Below are positions 36,179 to 45,669 of a stretch of 64,000 nt of DNA, in pieces; the first letter of the stretch is position 1; the number at the start of each line of letters is the position of its first letter. Under the pieces are notes generated by a model that saw only the letters and a program-made list of their open reading frames with translations, searched no databases and had not been told where the DNA came from. Where the stretch lies: NCBI GenBank assembly GCA_021797515.1, contig JAJZZP010000032.1, positions 1 through 64,000 of the forward strand, given 5' to 3'. The position numbers and the translations under genes are program-made. The DNA comes from Bacillota bacterium. Lineage in GTDB: Bacteria; Bacillota; Sulfobacillia; Sulfobacillales; Sulfobacillaceae.

Positions 36179-37621
36179 TTATATCGGACTTTTCAACAGT
36201 TCATGCGCTAAATGATGCCAAAGGGGGTGCACGACCAGTGGCATCCCGACTCCCCCCACAAGGACGAGCAGTGCCAACACCAAATTCGGTGCCACCAGTG
36301 CCCAAGGTTCCCTAATTTTCGCCAGCCGGTCCTGAGTCCCCGGTACCCAAAGCCAATTGGGGATGCGCAATGCAATCCCAGAAAATATAACTATCAACAA
36401 ACCCACCGCGATAATATCGGGGATCCGGTTACTGGCAGACTGGAATCCGCCCACCAAAATCAGCCATTCGCTCCAAAATGGGGCGAATGGCGGCAAACCC
36501 ACGATCGCGGCGGATCCAAGCGCCAGCATGCCCCCGGTCCATGGCGTGCGTGCCAAAAGCGCCTTAGCTCCTTGGGTCGACTCGGACGTGTGGTACAAAA
36601 GGCGCACCGTGCCGGCATTTTGAAACAATAAGGTTTTGCTAGAGGCATGGGTCCAAATATGAAACACCGCGCCTACTAGAGCAATACCGCCAAATCCTAT
36701 CCCCAGGCTGATAAGTCCAATGTGCTCAATACTGGAATACGCCCACAATCTTTTCAGGTCCGTCTGAAATGCGACAAACGCGGCTGCCACTAACAATGAT
36801 AGCAGTCCCAAAATAATTAACCCGTCTTTCAAGTCTTGGGCCGGCACCGTAGGGGTTAAAACACCGAACAGGTGGTATACAATGACGACAGCTCCCGCGA
36901 GCTTCAACCCAGAAAGCAATGCAGAAACCGGAGCTGGGGCTTGACTGTGGGCGTCAGGCAACCAGGTGTGAAATGGTGCGAGACCAGCTTTGGTTGCATA
37001 GCCAATCATCGCCATATAAGCGCCAATTAAGATCCACCGCGCTTTTCCCATATGATGACCAATTGCCGTCCAAGTAGCATAGTCCCACTGACTGATCGGA
37101 TGGCCGGTAGCCGCCAAAGCCACTGCCGTGCCCACCAAAGCAGCTAAACCGCCCGCCTCAGTCACCAAAAGATATTTCCAGGCCGCTTCAATCGCGCCCC
37201 GATCCCTGGGCGTTCCAACCAGAAACACGGAACTCAAGGTTGCTGCTTCAATTCCCAGCCATAACCACAAGAAGTTGGTCCAAATCGCAACTGCCACTAG
37301 CGACGCGATAAAGATCAGAAGAAGACTGCCATACTGTTTGATTTGTGCGTCGTTCCAGTGCAAATGTTTCGCTTCCGCCCGTACATACGGCTCAGAAAAC
37401 CATAGCGCTATCACCGAAATTACGGCCACAACCAAGTAAAACCACGTCGCCAAAGCATCGGGCAGGTGCCACTGATCACCTGCTAACAAGGCCAAAGAAA
37501 CGACCAATACCCCGATAGCCGTTCGCTCCAACCATATGGCCCACGATGCCGGCATTACCAGAACGAACACCGCAAGGACAACCAACACCACTACTGGTAG
37601 TGCAAGCGAAATGCTCATCAC
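36179..37621 (-). CDS. Ehr complex antiporter-like subunit (HyfF/NuoN-like)
   Basis: The 480-residue polytopic protein of the NuoN/M/L family shows the core FHTWLPDAHSQAPAPVSALLSG with the functional Asp and His kept, and the Lys-containing loop AFQTDLKRLWAYSSIEHIG. It is the more canonical of the two ion-channel subunits in this operon. It starts at GTG 37621/ATG 37618 overlapping the stop of the preceding gene, so translation is coupled. Confidence 0.88.
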   Translation of the reverse strand: MMSISLALPVVVLVVLAVFVLVMPASWAIWLERTAIGVLVVSLALLAGDQWHLPDALATWFYLVVAVISVIALWFSEPYVRAEAKHLHWNDAQIKQYGSLLLIFIASLVAVAIWTNFLWLWLGIEAATLSSVFLVGTPRDRGAIEAAWKYLLVTEAGGLAALVGTAVALAATGHPISQWDYATWTAIGHHMGKARWILIGAYMAMIGYATKAGLAPFHTWLPDAHSQAPAPVSALLSGLKLAGAVVIVYHLFGVLTPTVPAQDLKDGLIILGLLSLLVAAAFVAFQTDLKRLWAYSSIEHIGLISLGIGFGGIALVGAVFHIWTHASSKTLLFQNAGTVRLLYHTSESTQGAKALLARTPWTGGMLALGSAAIVGLPPFAPFWSEWLILVGGFQSASNRIPDIIAVGLLIVIFSGIALRIPNWLWVPGTQDRLAKIREPWALVAPNLVLALLVLVGGVGMPLVVHPLWHHLAHELLKSPI

Positions 37622-38253
37622 CCTGTCAACTCCTCTACATCTCTGACGTCCGTCGTATGCAGCAGGGTGAAAATTTTACGCGATAGCCACGCGAGTAAAA
37701 CAGCGATAGCCAAGGCGGCCAGTTCCATGCCCACCCCTGCGAATTCCGGAAGCGGCCCAGCCACGGATACGGCCAGGACACCGGAAACGGTGTCCAAACT
37801 CAAGAGCGCCCAAGAAAGACTCCAGGTTTCATACCGCGCCGAAAGATGAATGAAACTTATAAACCAAGCCCCTATTAAAATCCCCGACATCAAGGGGCGA
37901 TCCAGCCCGGGCACCTCACCTAGAGCCAGTCCTGCTGCAGTGACGATTGCGGCTACCATCAATAAAAAGGCCATACCTACTGCGCTTTTCGCTCCATAGT
38001 CTTTGGACGCCACTTCGCCGTGAGAAGACAGAATCCGCGGGATAACGATTTCTTTGATGGCCAGTACCAACCCGACATCAAGCCACAGCCATGGTTCATT
38101 ATTAAGAGCCAGAACCGCCAATAGACCTGCCTCTCCCACCGCCTGCAACCGATAACTGGCTTGGGCCGATCGATGAGCCTTTACCAACAACAAAGATATC
38201 GTCATAATCCAGATTAATGAAGCGAACATTCTCCCTAATAACTGTTCTGTCAT
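37618..38253 (-). CDS. Ehr complex membrane subunit (HyfE/NuoK-like)
   Basis: About 211 residues with six to seven hydrophobic segments. The central DVGLVLAIKEIVIPRIL matches the HyfE/HycD-neighbour family related to NuoK, and NNEPWLWLDVGLV carries the acidic residue. ATG 38253 is preceded by GAGGGAG; the frame extends to 38310 without a better ribosome site. It overlaps the hyfF-like gene by four bases. Confidence 0.82.
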   Translation of the reverse strand: MTEQLLGRMFASLIWIMTISLLLVKAHRSAQASYRLQAVGEAGLLAVLALNNEPWLWLDVGLVLAIKEIVIPRILSSHGEVASKDYGAKSAVGMAFLLMVAAIVTAAGLALGEVPGLDRPLMSGILIGAWFISFIHLSARYETWSLSWALLSLDTVSGVLAVSVAGPLPEFAGVGMELAALAIAVLLAWLSRKIFTLLHTTDVRDVEELTG

Positions 38254-38338
38254 CACCCGGTATCTCCCTCTGCAACAACATGTTTCTTGGTACGGCAAAG
38301 TTCCGCACAACCAAATGTGCCGCTACCGTCGCTGTCGT

Positions 38339-39295
38339 TTAAATGCCGATCCCGATAGCCGCGCTAATCGCACCGACGAAAGCCAGCACGACGGCAGCAG
38401 CTAGAAAATCCACATTCCGAATCAGCCGTAATTTAGCAAACCCTGCCTCAATAGTGACCAGTATCAGCCCTGCCGCAATAATTTTTAGCGCCACCAAAAA
38501 CATGGCTAAGAGTATCGCCATCGGAGCTAGTGAGGTGGACAATCCCCATGGGGTCAGCAATACATTCATCATGATGATGTTTAACACCAAAAATTTCATC
38601 CACCCTCCCCACTCGTAAAGAGCCAAGTCTTGGCCGCTGGACTCAAAGGTCCGCGCAGGATCAATCATCGAGAGTTCTTGGCTCGATGAGGGATTGTCTA
38701 CAGGAATTCGGCCTGTCTCCGCAATCAGCAACATAAACCAACCGGCCACTACCAATATATGGGCCGGGCTCAAATTCCACGGTGAGTGTGCCAATGCCTG
38801 ATTGACAACAAATGGAATGGTGGCTCCTGCCGTACTCGCCGCAATAAATATCAGCAAGAGGACCAAAGGTTCGGTAAATGTGGCAATGAGGCGAATGCGG
38901 CTAACCCCGAGCGCAGGATAGACACTACCGCTGTCCAGAGATGCCAGCAAGAGTGCAAGTCCGCCGCCTGCTAAAATCATCCCTCCGCCCAACATATCTC
39001 CCATCCAAGCAAACGGTAGTGGAAATGAGGTGAGAACCGGTATCAACATGGCAACAATGGGCGGTGCCACAAAATACAATATGGGTGCCCACTCGGAGAC
39101 CCAACTGGTTTGGTGGGAACGCACTGTCTCTTTATGCCACCACTTCCACAAGTCCCGATAAGGCTGCCAAATGGGAGGGCCATATCGCCGGGCCAAGCGC
39201 GCGCGATAACGTTCTAAAATACCTTTTAACAAAGGCGAAAAGAACAACACAAATAAAACCTGGAGCGCTTGAACGACATATTGATTCACACCCAT
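38339..39295 (-). CDS. Ehr complex membrane subunit (HyfC/NuoH-like)
   Basis: About 318 residues with eight hydrophobic segments. The NuoH/HycD family blocks are GPPIWQPYRDLWKWWHKE near residue 40 and AETGRIPVDNPSSSQELSMI near residue 205; the latter is the acidic loop that links quinone or redox chemistry to ion movement. The frame opens at 39454, but the family N-terminus begins at about 39295 (ATG, or GTG 39289), just after GGGGG. It is the first gene of the six-gene operon. Confidence 0.87.
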   Translation of the reverse strand: MGVNQYVVQALQVLFVLFFSPLLKGILERYRARLARRYGPPIWQPYRDLWKWWHKETVRSHQTSWVSEWAPILYFVAPPIVAMLIPVLTSFPLPFAWMGDMLGGGMILAGGGLALLLASLDSGSVYPALGVSRIRLIATFTEPLVLLLIFIAASTAGATIPFVVNQALAHSPWNLSPAHILVVAGWFMLLIAETGRIPVDNPSSSQELSMIDPARTFESSGQDLALYEWGGWMKFLVLNIIMMNVLLTPWGLSTSLAPMAILLAMFLVALKIIAAGLILVTIEAGFAKLRLIRNVDFLAAAVVLAFVGAISAAIGIGI

Positions 39296-39525
39296 CCCCC
39301 GCTCACAATCGGATATCCCCACGAAAAAGCGAAACGGCCCCTGTACACCATAAGTGTCAGGAGTCATTAACCGCCACTGGGGGTAGTTTCGGACTGCTGA
39401 GTCCGGGGCGGATTCCATCGCCCATAAATCCATGTAATAATCGCAGTGTAGCAAGTCACGCTATAGTCGTCAACGGTGGTGTTGCACTCTTTTGATTTAA
39501 AGCGATAAACCAAGGTGCCCCCCAG

Positions 39526-39996
39526 TTATTTGGTGTACCTATCGGCCACTTTGGACGCACCAAAGGAATACGGTTTGATCGCAGCATGATAACCGCTACC
39601 CACAACCATTCCCACAATCTCCCGAATCAACTCCTTGGTGTCCCCTTGTTGTCCTACGTCAATGTGAATTTCCACATCGATGTCCCCAAAGCCGGATCGC
39701 TCCAACCAGGTCGTTAGACCAGCCGCAACAGTCAAGCTCATGGATGTTTCATACATAATTTTCTGCCGCAAACTTTTTATCGCCCGACGCCGGGACTTGT
39801 GAAAGTAATATCGGCCACCTTTACCCAAATGGTGCACCACGATAGCAGTGACAAATATAGTTTCTTGGCGCGTGTGAGAATCCGTGCCAATAATCAATTT
39901 GTACCGATCATTAGGGCTTTCTGTCATATACGCGAGCAAATCCGTATAGGTATCTTCCACCGTTAACCGCCCTTTGGTGGGACTTTCGAACACCAT
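39526..39996 (-). CDS. RNase H-like protein of the YkuK/DUF458 family
   Basis: The 156-residue protein has the DUF458 pattern: KLIIGTDSHTRQE with a conserved Asp in the first strand, FVTAIVVHHLGKGGRYYFHK, and IHIDVGQQGDTKELIREIVGMV with further acidic residues. The fold is RNase H-like; the substrate is unknown, with a link to sporulation or RNA metabolism suggested only by distribution in spore formers. It follows rsmA by 7 bases, so it belongs to the rsmA operon. Confidence 0.85.
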   Translation of the reverse strand: MVFESPTKGRLTVEDTYTDLLAYMTESPNDRYKLIIGTDSHTRQETIFVTAIVVHHLGKGGRYYFHKSRRRAIKSLRQKIMYETSMSLTVAAGLTTWLERSGFGDIDVEIHIDVGQQGDTKELIREIVGMVVGSGYHAAIKPYSFGASKVADRYTK

Positions 39997-40003
39997 TCCT
40001 CCA

Positions 40004-40867
40004 TCACCTCGTTTGGCTCGGCAGTAACCGAGCTAACACAACCCACTCCTCGATGGTAAGATTTTCAGCACGTGCGGTAGGGCTTAGGCCTACCCCTCGC
40101 ATTAAGCTTTCCCATTGTTCAGCCGGATATGGAGACTTTTCGCCTTGAGCTAAGGCTTGGCGCAACATTTTACGGCGATGGGTGAATCCGGAATGCACAA
40201 CCCAGTGAAATTCTGGAAATCCAACTGGCAAATCTCTCCCATGAGTTAATTTTATCACTGTAGAGTCCACTTCGGGAACTGGATAGAAGTGAGACTGGGA
40301 TATGGGAAACTCCCTTTCTATTTTTGCATTGTAGCGCAAAATGACGCCCAAGGCATTGCTCTGGCGTGAGCCCGGTTCAGTGGTCAGACGTTCGGCCACT
40401 TCTTTTTGGACCATCAGGACCGCTGTATCCCACGGTACACCATCCCCAGCGAATTTTGCCAACAGCGGCCCAGTAATATAGTAAGGAAGGTTGCCGATAA
40501 AGGTCAGCGGCGCCGTCAAACCGTACTGTTGAGGCACATCCGACCAATCCAGCGCCAACGCGTCTGCTTCCACCACGGTAAGTCGACCATCAAATTGGCC
40601 TCCCCAGGTTTGGGATAGAAACCGAGCCCAGCGGCGATCCAATTCGATAGCCACCACTCGCCAATCCTGTTCCAAGAGGGTCAGTGTCAATCCCCCGGGA
40701 CCTGGCCCAATTTCCACCACTTCGTGGGATCTTTTGGGCAATAGATCGGTGATGCGTTGAATCATCCCGAAATTTACCAAGAAATGCTGTCCCAACGGCT
40801 TATAAGGCCCCAATCCTTGATTTTGCACAAGGTCCAATATGCCGGTACGGGTTCTGGGATCGATCAC
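40004..40867 (-). CDS. rsmA: 16S rRNA dimethyladenosine transferase RsmA (KsgA)
   Basis: The 287-residue SAM-dependent enzyme dimethylates two adjacent adenosines in helix 45 of 16S rRNA. It has GQHFLVNFGMIQRI, the SAM loop VVEIGPGPGGLTLTLL and the catalytic NLPYYITGPLL. In Bacillus rnmV (ribonuclease M5) lies between yabE and this gene; it is missing here. Confidence 0.97.
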   Translation of the reverse strand: MIDPRTRTGILDLVQNQGLGPYKPLGQHFLVNFGMIQRITDLLPKRSHEVVEIGPGPGGLTLTLLEQDWRVVAIELDRRWARFLSQTWGGQFDGRLTVVEADALALDWSDVPQQYGLTAPLTFIGNLPYYITGPLLAKFAGDGVPWDTAVLMVQKEVAERLTTEPGSRQSNALGVILRYNAKIEREFPISQSHFYPVPEVDSTVIKLTHGRDLPVGFPEFHWVVHSGFTHRRKMLRQALAQGEKSPYPAEQWESLMRGVGLSPTARAENLTIEEWVVLARLLPSQTR

Positions 40868-40889
40868 GTGTCGTATGCTACCGCCTGTT

Positions 40890-41879
40890 CTAGTTGAGAA
40901 TGAAAACCGTCACATCCCGCACACCCCAGTTGATCGCCTGCCATCCACTATTAAAGCACAGGTCAATTCGGTCTCCGATTATTGCAGACCCAGTGTCCGC
41001 CGCAATGGCAAATCCGTACCCGGGGATATAGAGGCGAGTTCCTAGGGGAATCACCGCCGGATCAACCGCCACTACACCGTATTGTGCTTTGAGTCCCGTC
41101 GCGGTATACCCATTGGACCATGACGGATCCGGCCAATATCCTGTACTGATCATAGATATTTTTTGGGAAAATTGAACAACTTGGCCTCCCCGTGCGATGA
41201 GCTGCGAAGTACCATAGAGCACCACCCGATTACGAGGTGGTTTTACCACCTTGGACGTTAATGTTTTTTGAGACACAGGGCGGCCATCTTGATAAAGCAC
41301 TTGAATCGTGGTCACTTTCTCACCAGGCTGTCCCGGTCTGCTAATCTCATCGTGCCCTCGAAAAAGATTGGGATCGGGTTGGTATTGGGTAGCAAATGGC
41401 AATGATGCCGTCACCGTCTTATCACTAAGCCAACGTCGAATCACATCCAATCTTGATCCAGCCGTCACCACATGGTTCAAACTAGGGTACACCGAATCCA
41501 GCGGCCCTAAATGAATTTTTAAGGATTGCAAGATATCCCGCACGCGATAGTCAGTTGTCCAATATTGAAAATGGCGATGTGCCGTTCGAACCCATATCGG
41601 AACTGCTTGTTTCACGTACAGAGTGATATTGCCGGAAACTTTCTGGCTGAGACCTTGGGAGACGAAATTATGTGTATTGATGGGGATCTTCGCTTCAGCC
41701 AAAATCCGCCGCACGGTGGTTCGAAAAGTCAAAAACTTAATGGTGTGTTCTCCCTGAGGTCGATAATATGTAATGTCGACGTGACGAAGTTGAGTTGCGA
41801 CCAGCCCAGTTCCTATGGCGGTAGCGGCAGCGGCCCCTAAAAACCACATCCGCAATCCTTGAGATTTCCATATTGTCAA
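40890..41879 (-). CDS. yabE: YabE-like cell-wall protein with DUF348, G5 and 3D domains
   Basis: The 329-residue protein has an N-terminal membrane segment (about residues 12-30), two DUF348-like repeats (HTIKFLTFRTTVRRILAEA and a second near 110), a G5-like domain, and a C-terminal 3D domain with Asp residues in VAVDPAVIPLGTRLYIPGYG and AADTGSAIIGDRIDLCF. 3D domains resemble lytic transglycosylases (MltA type), and related proteins cut peptidoglycan in growth or spore revival. TTG 41879 is chosen because AGGAGG lies 7 bases before it; an ATG at 41933 would place that site inside the gene. Confidence 0.9.
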   Translation of the reverse strand: MTIWKSQGLRMWFLGAAAATAIGTGLVATQLRHVDITYYRPQGEHTIKFLTFRTTVRRILAEAKIPINTHNFVSQGLSQKVSGNITLYVKQAVPIWVRTAHRHFQYWTTDYRVRDILQSLKIHLGPLDSVYPSLNHVVTAGSRLDVIRRWLSDKTVTASLPFATQYQPDPNLFRGHDEISRPGQPGEKVTTIQVLYQDGRPVSQKTLTSKVVKPPRNRVVLYGTSQLIARGGQVVQFSQKISMISTGYWPDPSWSNGYTATGLKAQYGVVAVDPAVIPLGTRLYIPGYGFAIAADTGSAIIGDRIDLCFNSGWQAINWGVRDVTVFILN

Positions 41880-42009
41880 AAGCCGTCCTCCTTTACCCGT
41901 CTTTTTCAGATTTTCCAGAAAATTACAACCCACGCCCGAATTTTAGCCTCAGGTGCTCATCCCTGTCAATCCGAAACAAACCACTCCTTCCCAAATAAGG
42001 CAAATATTT

Positions 42010-42786
42010 CTATTCGCAAGACACCCGCGAAAAGAGGGTATAAGCATTCGACATCGTGAACGCAAATACCTCTTTTGTGGAGCAATTTTTTTGAGCTGCT
42101 ATAATTTCGGCATTACGAATGACCCGCAACGGCTCATTTCGCTGCCCCCGCCAAGGCGCCGGAGATAAATATGGCGCGTCGGTTTCCACCAACAACCGAT
42201 CGGTGGGAACCCTGGCAGCGACTTCACGTAATGCCTGCGCATTTTTAAACGAGATCGGTCCGGCAAACGAAATATAAAAGCCTCGAGAAAGTAGAGCTTC
42301 GGCAAATTCCCAGGAACCAGTAAAGCAGTGCAGTACCCCTCTAATGCCTGGCACCTCATCTAAAAGATCTAGGGTATCTCGCTCCGCTTCCCGCGAATGA
42401 ACAGATACCGGCAAGCCTAATTCGCGAGCCAGCCGCAGTTGTTGCCCAAACGCGGCGCGCTGAGTCTCCATCGGGCTATTCATATAATGGTAATCCAGCC
42501 CAATTTCCCCAATGCCCACCACTTTGGGGTCGGAGCTCCATTCTCGTAGTGTCTCCAAATCTGCTGCATCCACTTCTTTTGCATCATGCGGATGCACGCC
42601 AATCAGCGCAGAGATTAACTCAAATTGGCTTGCTAATGCAACTGCACGCTCGGACGTTATCATCGAATAGCCCGGAACCACCATCCCAATGCCTTGAGCT
42701 CGAGCCCTCTGATATACAGCCTCCCGATCCTTATCAAACGCCTCATCTTGAAGATGGCAGTGACTGTCACAAAGTTGGAGGTTCAT
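42010..42786 (-). CDS. tatD: TatD family metal-dependent DNase
   Basis: The 258-residue TIM-barrel protein shows CDSHCHLQDEAFD with the two metal His residues, GEIGLDYHY, LPVSVHSREAERDTLDLL, GVLHCFTGS and LLVETDAPYLSP. TatD enzymes are 3'-5' exonucleases acting on DNA or D-aminoacyl-tRNA-like substrates. Its ATG overlaps the metG stop (ATGA), as is usual in Firmicutes. Confidence 0.96.
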   Translation of the reverse strand: MNLQLCDSHCHLQDEAFDKDREAVYQRARAQGIGMVVPGYSMITSERAVALASQFELISALIGVHPHDAKEVDAADLETLREWSSDPKVVGIGEIGLDYHYMNSPMETQRAAFGQQLRLARELGLPVSVHSREAERDTLDLLDEVPGIRGVLHCFTGSWEFAEALLSRGFYISFAGPISFKNAQALREVAARVPTDRLLVETDAPYLSPAPWRGQRNEPLRVIRNAEIIAAQKNCSTKEVFAFTMSNAYTLFSRVSCE

Positions 42787-44645
42787 TTTACCCGTGCCCC
42801 TTCTGCGAGCGGTGATATCGGGGTTACAATGCTCAAATTCCCCTCAGCCGAACCTGCCAGCAACATCCCTTCGCTTAAAATCCCCCGAAGTTTGACGGGT
42901 TTCAAATTAGCTACTAACACGACCTGTTTGCCGATTAAATCCGCCGGTTGATAGGTGGCCCTGATCCCCGACACAATGGTGCGTTCCCGCTCCCCGTCGA
43001 ACACCGTCAGTTTTAACAGCCGATCTGCACCCGATACAATTTCCGCATAGCGGATAGTGCCTACCCGCAAGTCTATTTTTTGAAAATCATCCAACGTAAT
43101 CCACTCGGGTTCTGCCGCAGCGAGTTCAATGCGGGGAAACAAGGGTTGCCCCCGTCTGACGCGAATCCCCCTGGGAAATCCGCCAAACGCCGCCTCTTGA
43201 AATGCCTTCACCGGGTTATCGAGTCCCAGTTGCTGGCGAATTTTTTGCGGGGTTTCCACGAGAAACGGCGTCAACAGCACTGAGAGCACGCGGCAAACCT
43301 CCGCCAAATTGTACAACACCGTGTTCAACTGGGGCCGCAGTTCGGGTTTTCGTGCCAAAGCCCAAGGCTGTTGATCTTCAATATATTTGTTGGCCACGCG
43401 TACCAACTCGTTAATTGTCTGTAGCGCATCCGAAATTTGCAGATTTTCCATAGCTGATTCTACCGAACGATAAACACGTGCCACTTCGGCTTCTAACACC
43501 CCGTTATCTTCCGAAACATCCAACTCCGGGACCACCCCTTCAGTGAACCGTTCAATCATGGCGATAGTGCGACTTAAAAGGTTTCCCAAATCGTTGGCCA
43601 AATCCACATTAATACGCAAAATCAATGCATCCTCAGTGTAATTGCCATCGGCACCAAAAGGCACTTCTTTCAGCAGATAATAACGGACCGCGTCGACCCC
43701 GTATTTGTCAATCAGGGTCAAGGGATCAACCACATTGCCGCGAGATTTGGACATTTTGGTATCTCCTAAAAGTACCCAACCATGACCGAAAACGTGCCGG
43801 GGTAAGGGTAGTCCTAAGGCCATCAGCATAATGGGCCATATAATCGTGTGAAATCTAACGATTTCTTTGCCCACCAACTGCACATCGGGGGGCCAGGTAC
43901 GGGAAAATTGCTCCGGATTAGACGTGTACCCAGCAGCAGTCAAATAGTTGGACAAGGCATCGAACCACACATAAATGACGTGGTCGGGATCATCAGGCAC
44001 CGGGATTCCCCACTTCAATCCGGTCCGCGAAATCGATAAGTCTTCCAAACCGGCTCGCAAAAATGCTAGCATCTCATTTTTCCGCGAAACCGGTTGAATA
44101 AAGTGCGGGTGAGTTTCAATGTATTGAATCATGTCCTCTTGATAATGGCTCATCCGGAAAAAATAACTCTCTTGTTGCACCCGCTCTACCGGTCGACCAC
44201 AGTCAGGACACTTACCATCAACTAATTTAGATTCGGTCCAAAAGGACTCATCCGGCAGGCAGTACCAGCCTTCGTAAACCCCTTTGTAGACATCGCCCTT
44301 TTCACGCAGTTGGGAAAAGATTGACTGAACCACCTGATAATGTCGGGACTCTGTAGTGCGAATAAAATCATCGTAGGAAATTCCCAGGCGTGCCCATAGA
44401 GGATCTTGAATCCGGCCCACGATTTGATCCACTAATTGTCGCGGAGACATTCCCGCTTTCTCCGCACTCTTGGCAATTTTTTGGCCATGTTCATCGGTTC
44501 CGGTTACAAACAATACCGGTTCTCCCAGCAAGCGGTGAAACCGGGCTAAGGCGTCTGCGGCCACCGTGGTGTAGGCATGGCCTATATGCAAATCTTCACT
44601 GGGATAATAAATCGGGGTAGTAACATACCACACAGGGCTCCCCAT
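42783..44645 (-). CDS. metG: Methionyl-tRNA synthetase
   Basis: The enzyme charges tRNA-Met. The HIGH motif is seen as HIGHAYT near the start, KMSKSRGN is intact, and GKCPDCGRPVE is the zinc knuckle. The last 100 residues are a tRNA-binding OB fold (KIDLRVGTIRYAEIV). About 620 residues is normal. The frame opens at 44699, but that stretch is the T-box terminator; the ATG at 44645 (or 44654) lies just behind AGAAAGGA. A T-box leader controls it. Confidence 0.97.
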   Translation of the reverse strand: MGSPVWYVTTPIYYPSEDLHIGHAYTTVAADALARFHRLLGEPVLFVTGTDEHGQKIAKSAEKAGMSPRQLVDQIVGRIQDPLWARLGISYDDFIRTTESRHYQVVQSIFSQLREKGDVYKGVYEGWYCLPDESFWTESKLVDGKCPDCGRPVERVQQESYFFRMSHYQEDMIQYIETHPHFIQPVSRKNEMLAFLRAGLEDLSISRTGLKWGIPVPDDPDHVIYVWFDALSNYLTAAGYTSNPEQFSRTWPPDVQLVGKEIVRFHTIIWPIMLMALGLPLPRHVFGHGWVLLGDTKMSKSRGNVVDPLTLIDKYGVDAVRYYLLKEVPFGADGNYTEDALILRINVDLANDLGNLLSRTIAMIERFTEGVVPELDVSEDNGVLEAEVARVYRSVESAMENLQISDALQTINELVRVANKYIEDQQPWALARKPELRPQLNTVLYNLAEVCRVLSVLLTPFLVETPQKIRQQLGLDNPVKAFQEAAFGGFPRGIRVRRGQPLFPRIELAAAEPEWITLDDFQKIDLRVGTIRYAEIVSGADRLLKLTVFDGERERTIVSGIRATYQPADLIGKQVVLVANLKPVKLRGILSEGMLLAGSAEGNLSIVTPISPLAEGARVK

Positions 44646-44683
44646 AATCTTCATTCCTTTCTCTGACGAATTGTGCCAACGAC

Positions 44684-44935
44684 AAAAAAATACCGCCACC
44701 TCGTTCTAGGGGCGATGTAATCGCGGTACCACCCTATTCGCTGTCAAAAAGACAGCCTTAAGTGTTCGTTAACGGGAACCCCCGGGGATCTTACTCTTGG
44801 TTCGCATCCCGACTCCAGGGCCATAATCAGTTCGGTTTTGGGTTCCGGGCTTTCACCACCCCCCGGCTCGCTTTCACCCGTTCCCAACCGACGCTCCCCT
44901 TCCGCGTCTTAGTGTTGATATTCTACCAATAGTCT
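44684..44935 (-). promoter_or_regulatory. T-box riboswitch upstream of metG
   Basis: The minus strand carries the T-box core AGGGTGGTACCGCGA (44720-44734). Upstream are stem I elements: AGCGAGCCGGGGGGTGGTG, followed by ACTGATTATGGCCCTGGAG, in which ATG is the likely methionine specifier just before the 3' side of stem I. Downstream, a GC-rich stem around 44691-44716 followed by seven T (44684-44690) is the terminator. Uncharged tRNA-Met would favour read-through into metG. Confidence 0.88.
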
Positions 44936-45102
44936 GATGGCACGTCAAATATGTCGCCCCGAGGGGGGTGGTCTCGTTCAACGAGTTGCGATATACCGTA
45001 TCTGCGAAAAAAGGTGATTCCAGTGTACCGATCACAAAGTCATTAGATTACGCGAAATGTGCGTATGCGAATGGATTCCTCGTTAAGAAGACGCGGAGAG
45101 TG

Positions 45103-45588
45103 TCAAATTAACGGCCACAGCAAGATTACAGCTTGAGCCATGATTCCTTCTTCACGGCCCAGCATCCCTAAATGGTCGGTAGTCGTCGCTTTAATGGAGA
45201 TCTGACTCGGCGCAATATCCATCGCTTGAGCCAACATTTCTTGCATTTGCTTCCGATAGGGCGCCAGTTTTGGCATCTCGGCCACCACCGTAGCATCGAC
45301 ATTTCCTATAACGTATTGGTTTTCTTTCATCATATCGCACACTCGTTGCAACAAAGTTATGGAATGGGCCCCATCAACCTCCGGCTGGCCCCGTCGAAAA
45401 TATTGGCCTAAATCGCCCAGCGCCAGTGCTCCTAAAAGCGCATCCATAATCGCGTGCGTTAATACGTCTCCATCTGTATCGCCTTCTAGTCCGAAACGAT
45501 GGGGAATGGTTACCCCCCCTAACACCAGATCCCGTCCCGCAACCAAAGGATGAACATCGATTCCCTGGCCAATTCGTGCCTGCACCAT
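45103..45588 (-). CDS. ispF: 2-C-methyl-D-erythritol 2,4-cyclodiphosphate synthase IspF
   Basis: The protein of about 161 residues has the IspF signature: GIDVHPL with the zinc Asp and His, GDTDGDVLTHAIMDALLGA, GDLGQYF, and the C-terminal IKATTTDHLGMLGREEGI. It makes the cyclic diphosphate in the MEP pathway; ispE is elsewhere in the window. The frame opens at 45654, but the family N-terminus begins at ATG 45588. It is alone, without ispD, just beyond the metG T-box. Confidence 0.94.
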   Translation of the reverse strand: MVQARIGQGIDVHPLVAGRDLVLGGVTIPHRFGLEGDTDGDVLTHAIMDALLGALALGDLGQYFRRGQPEVDGAHSITLLQRVCDMMKENQYVIGNVDATVVAEMPKLAPYRKQMQEMLAQAMDIAPSQISIKATTTDHLGMLGREEGIMAQAVILLWPLI

Positions 45589-45669
45589 GGGGTTTACCCG
45601 CCTTCCAGTACCAGCCCACATCTTGAGACGTCGTTGAAAATAGCCGATTTCCAATAATTATACGCCTAA

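Noticed and set aside
42783-44699. metG start at 44699
   Set aside because: That stretch is the T-box terminator; homologues begin near MGSPVWY at 44645.
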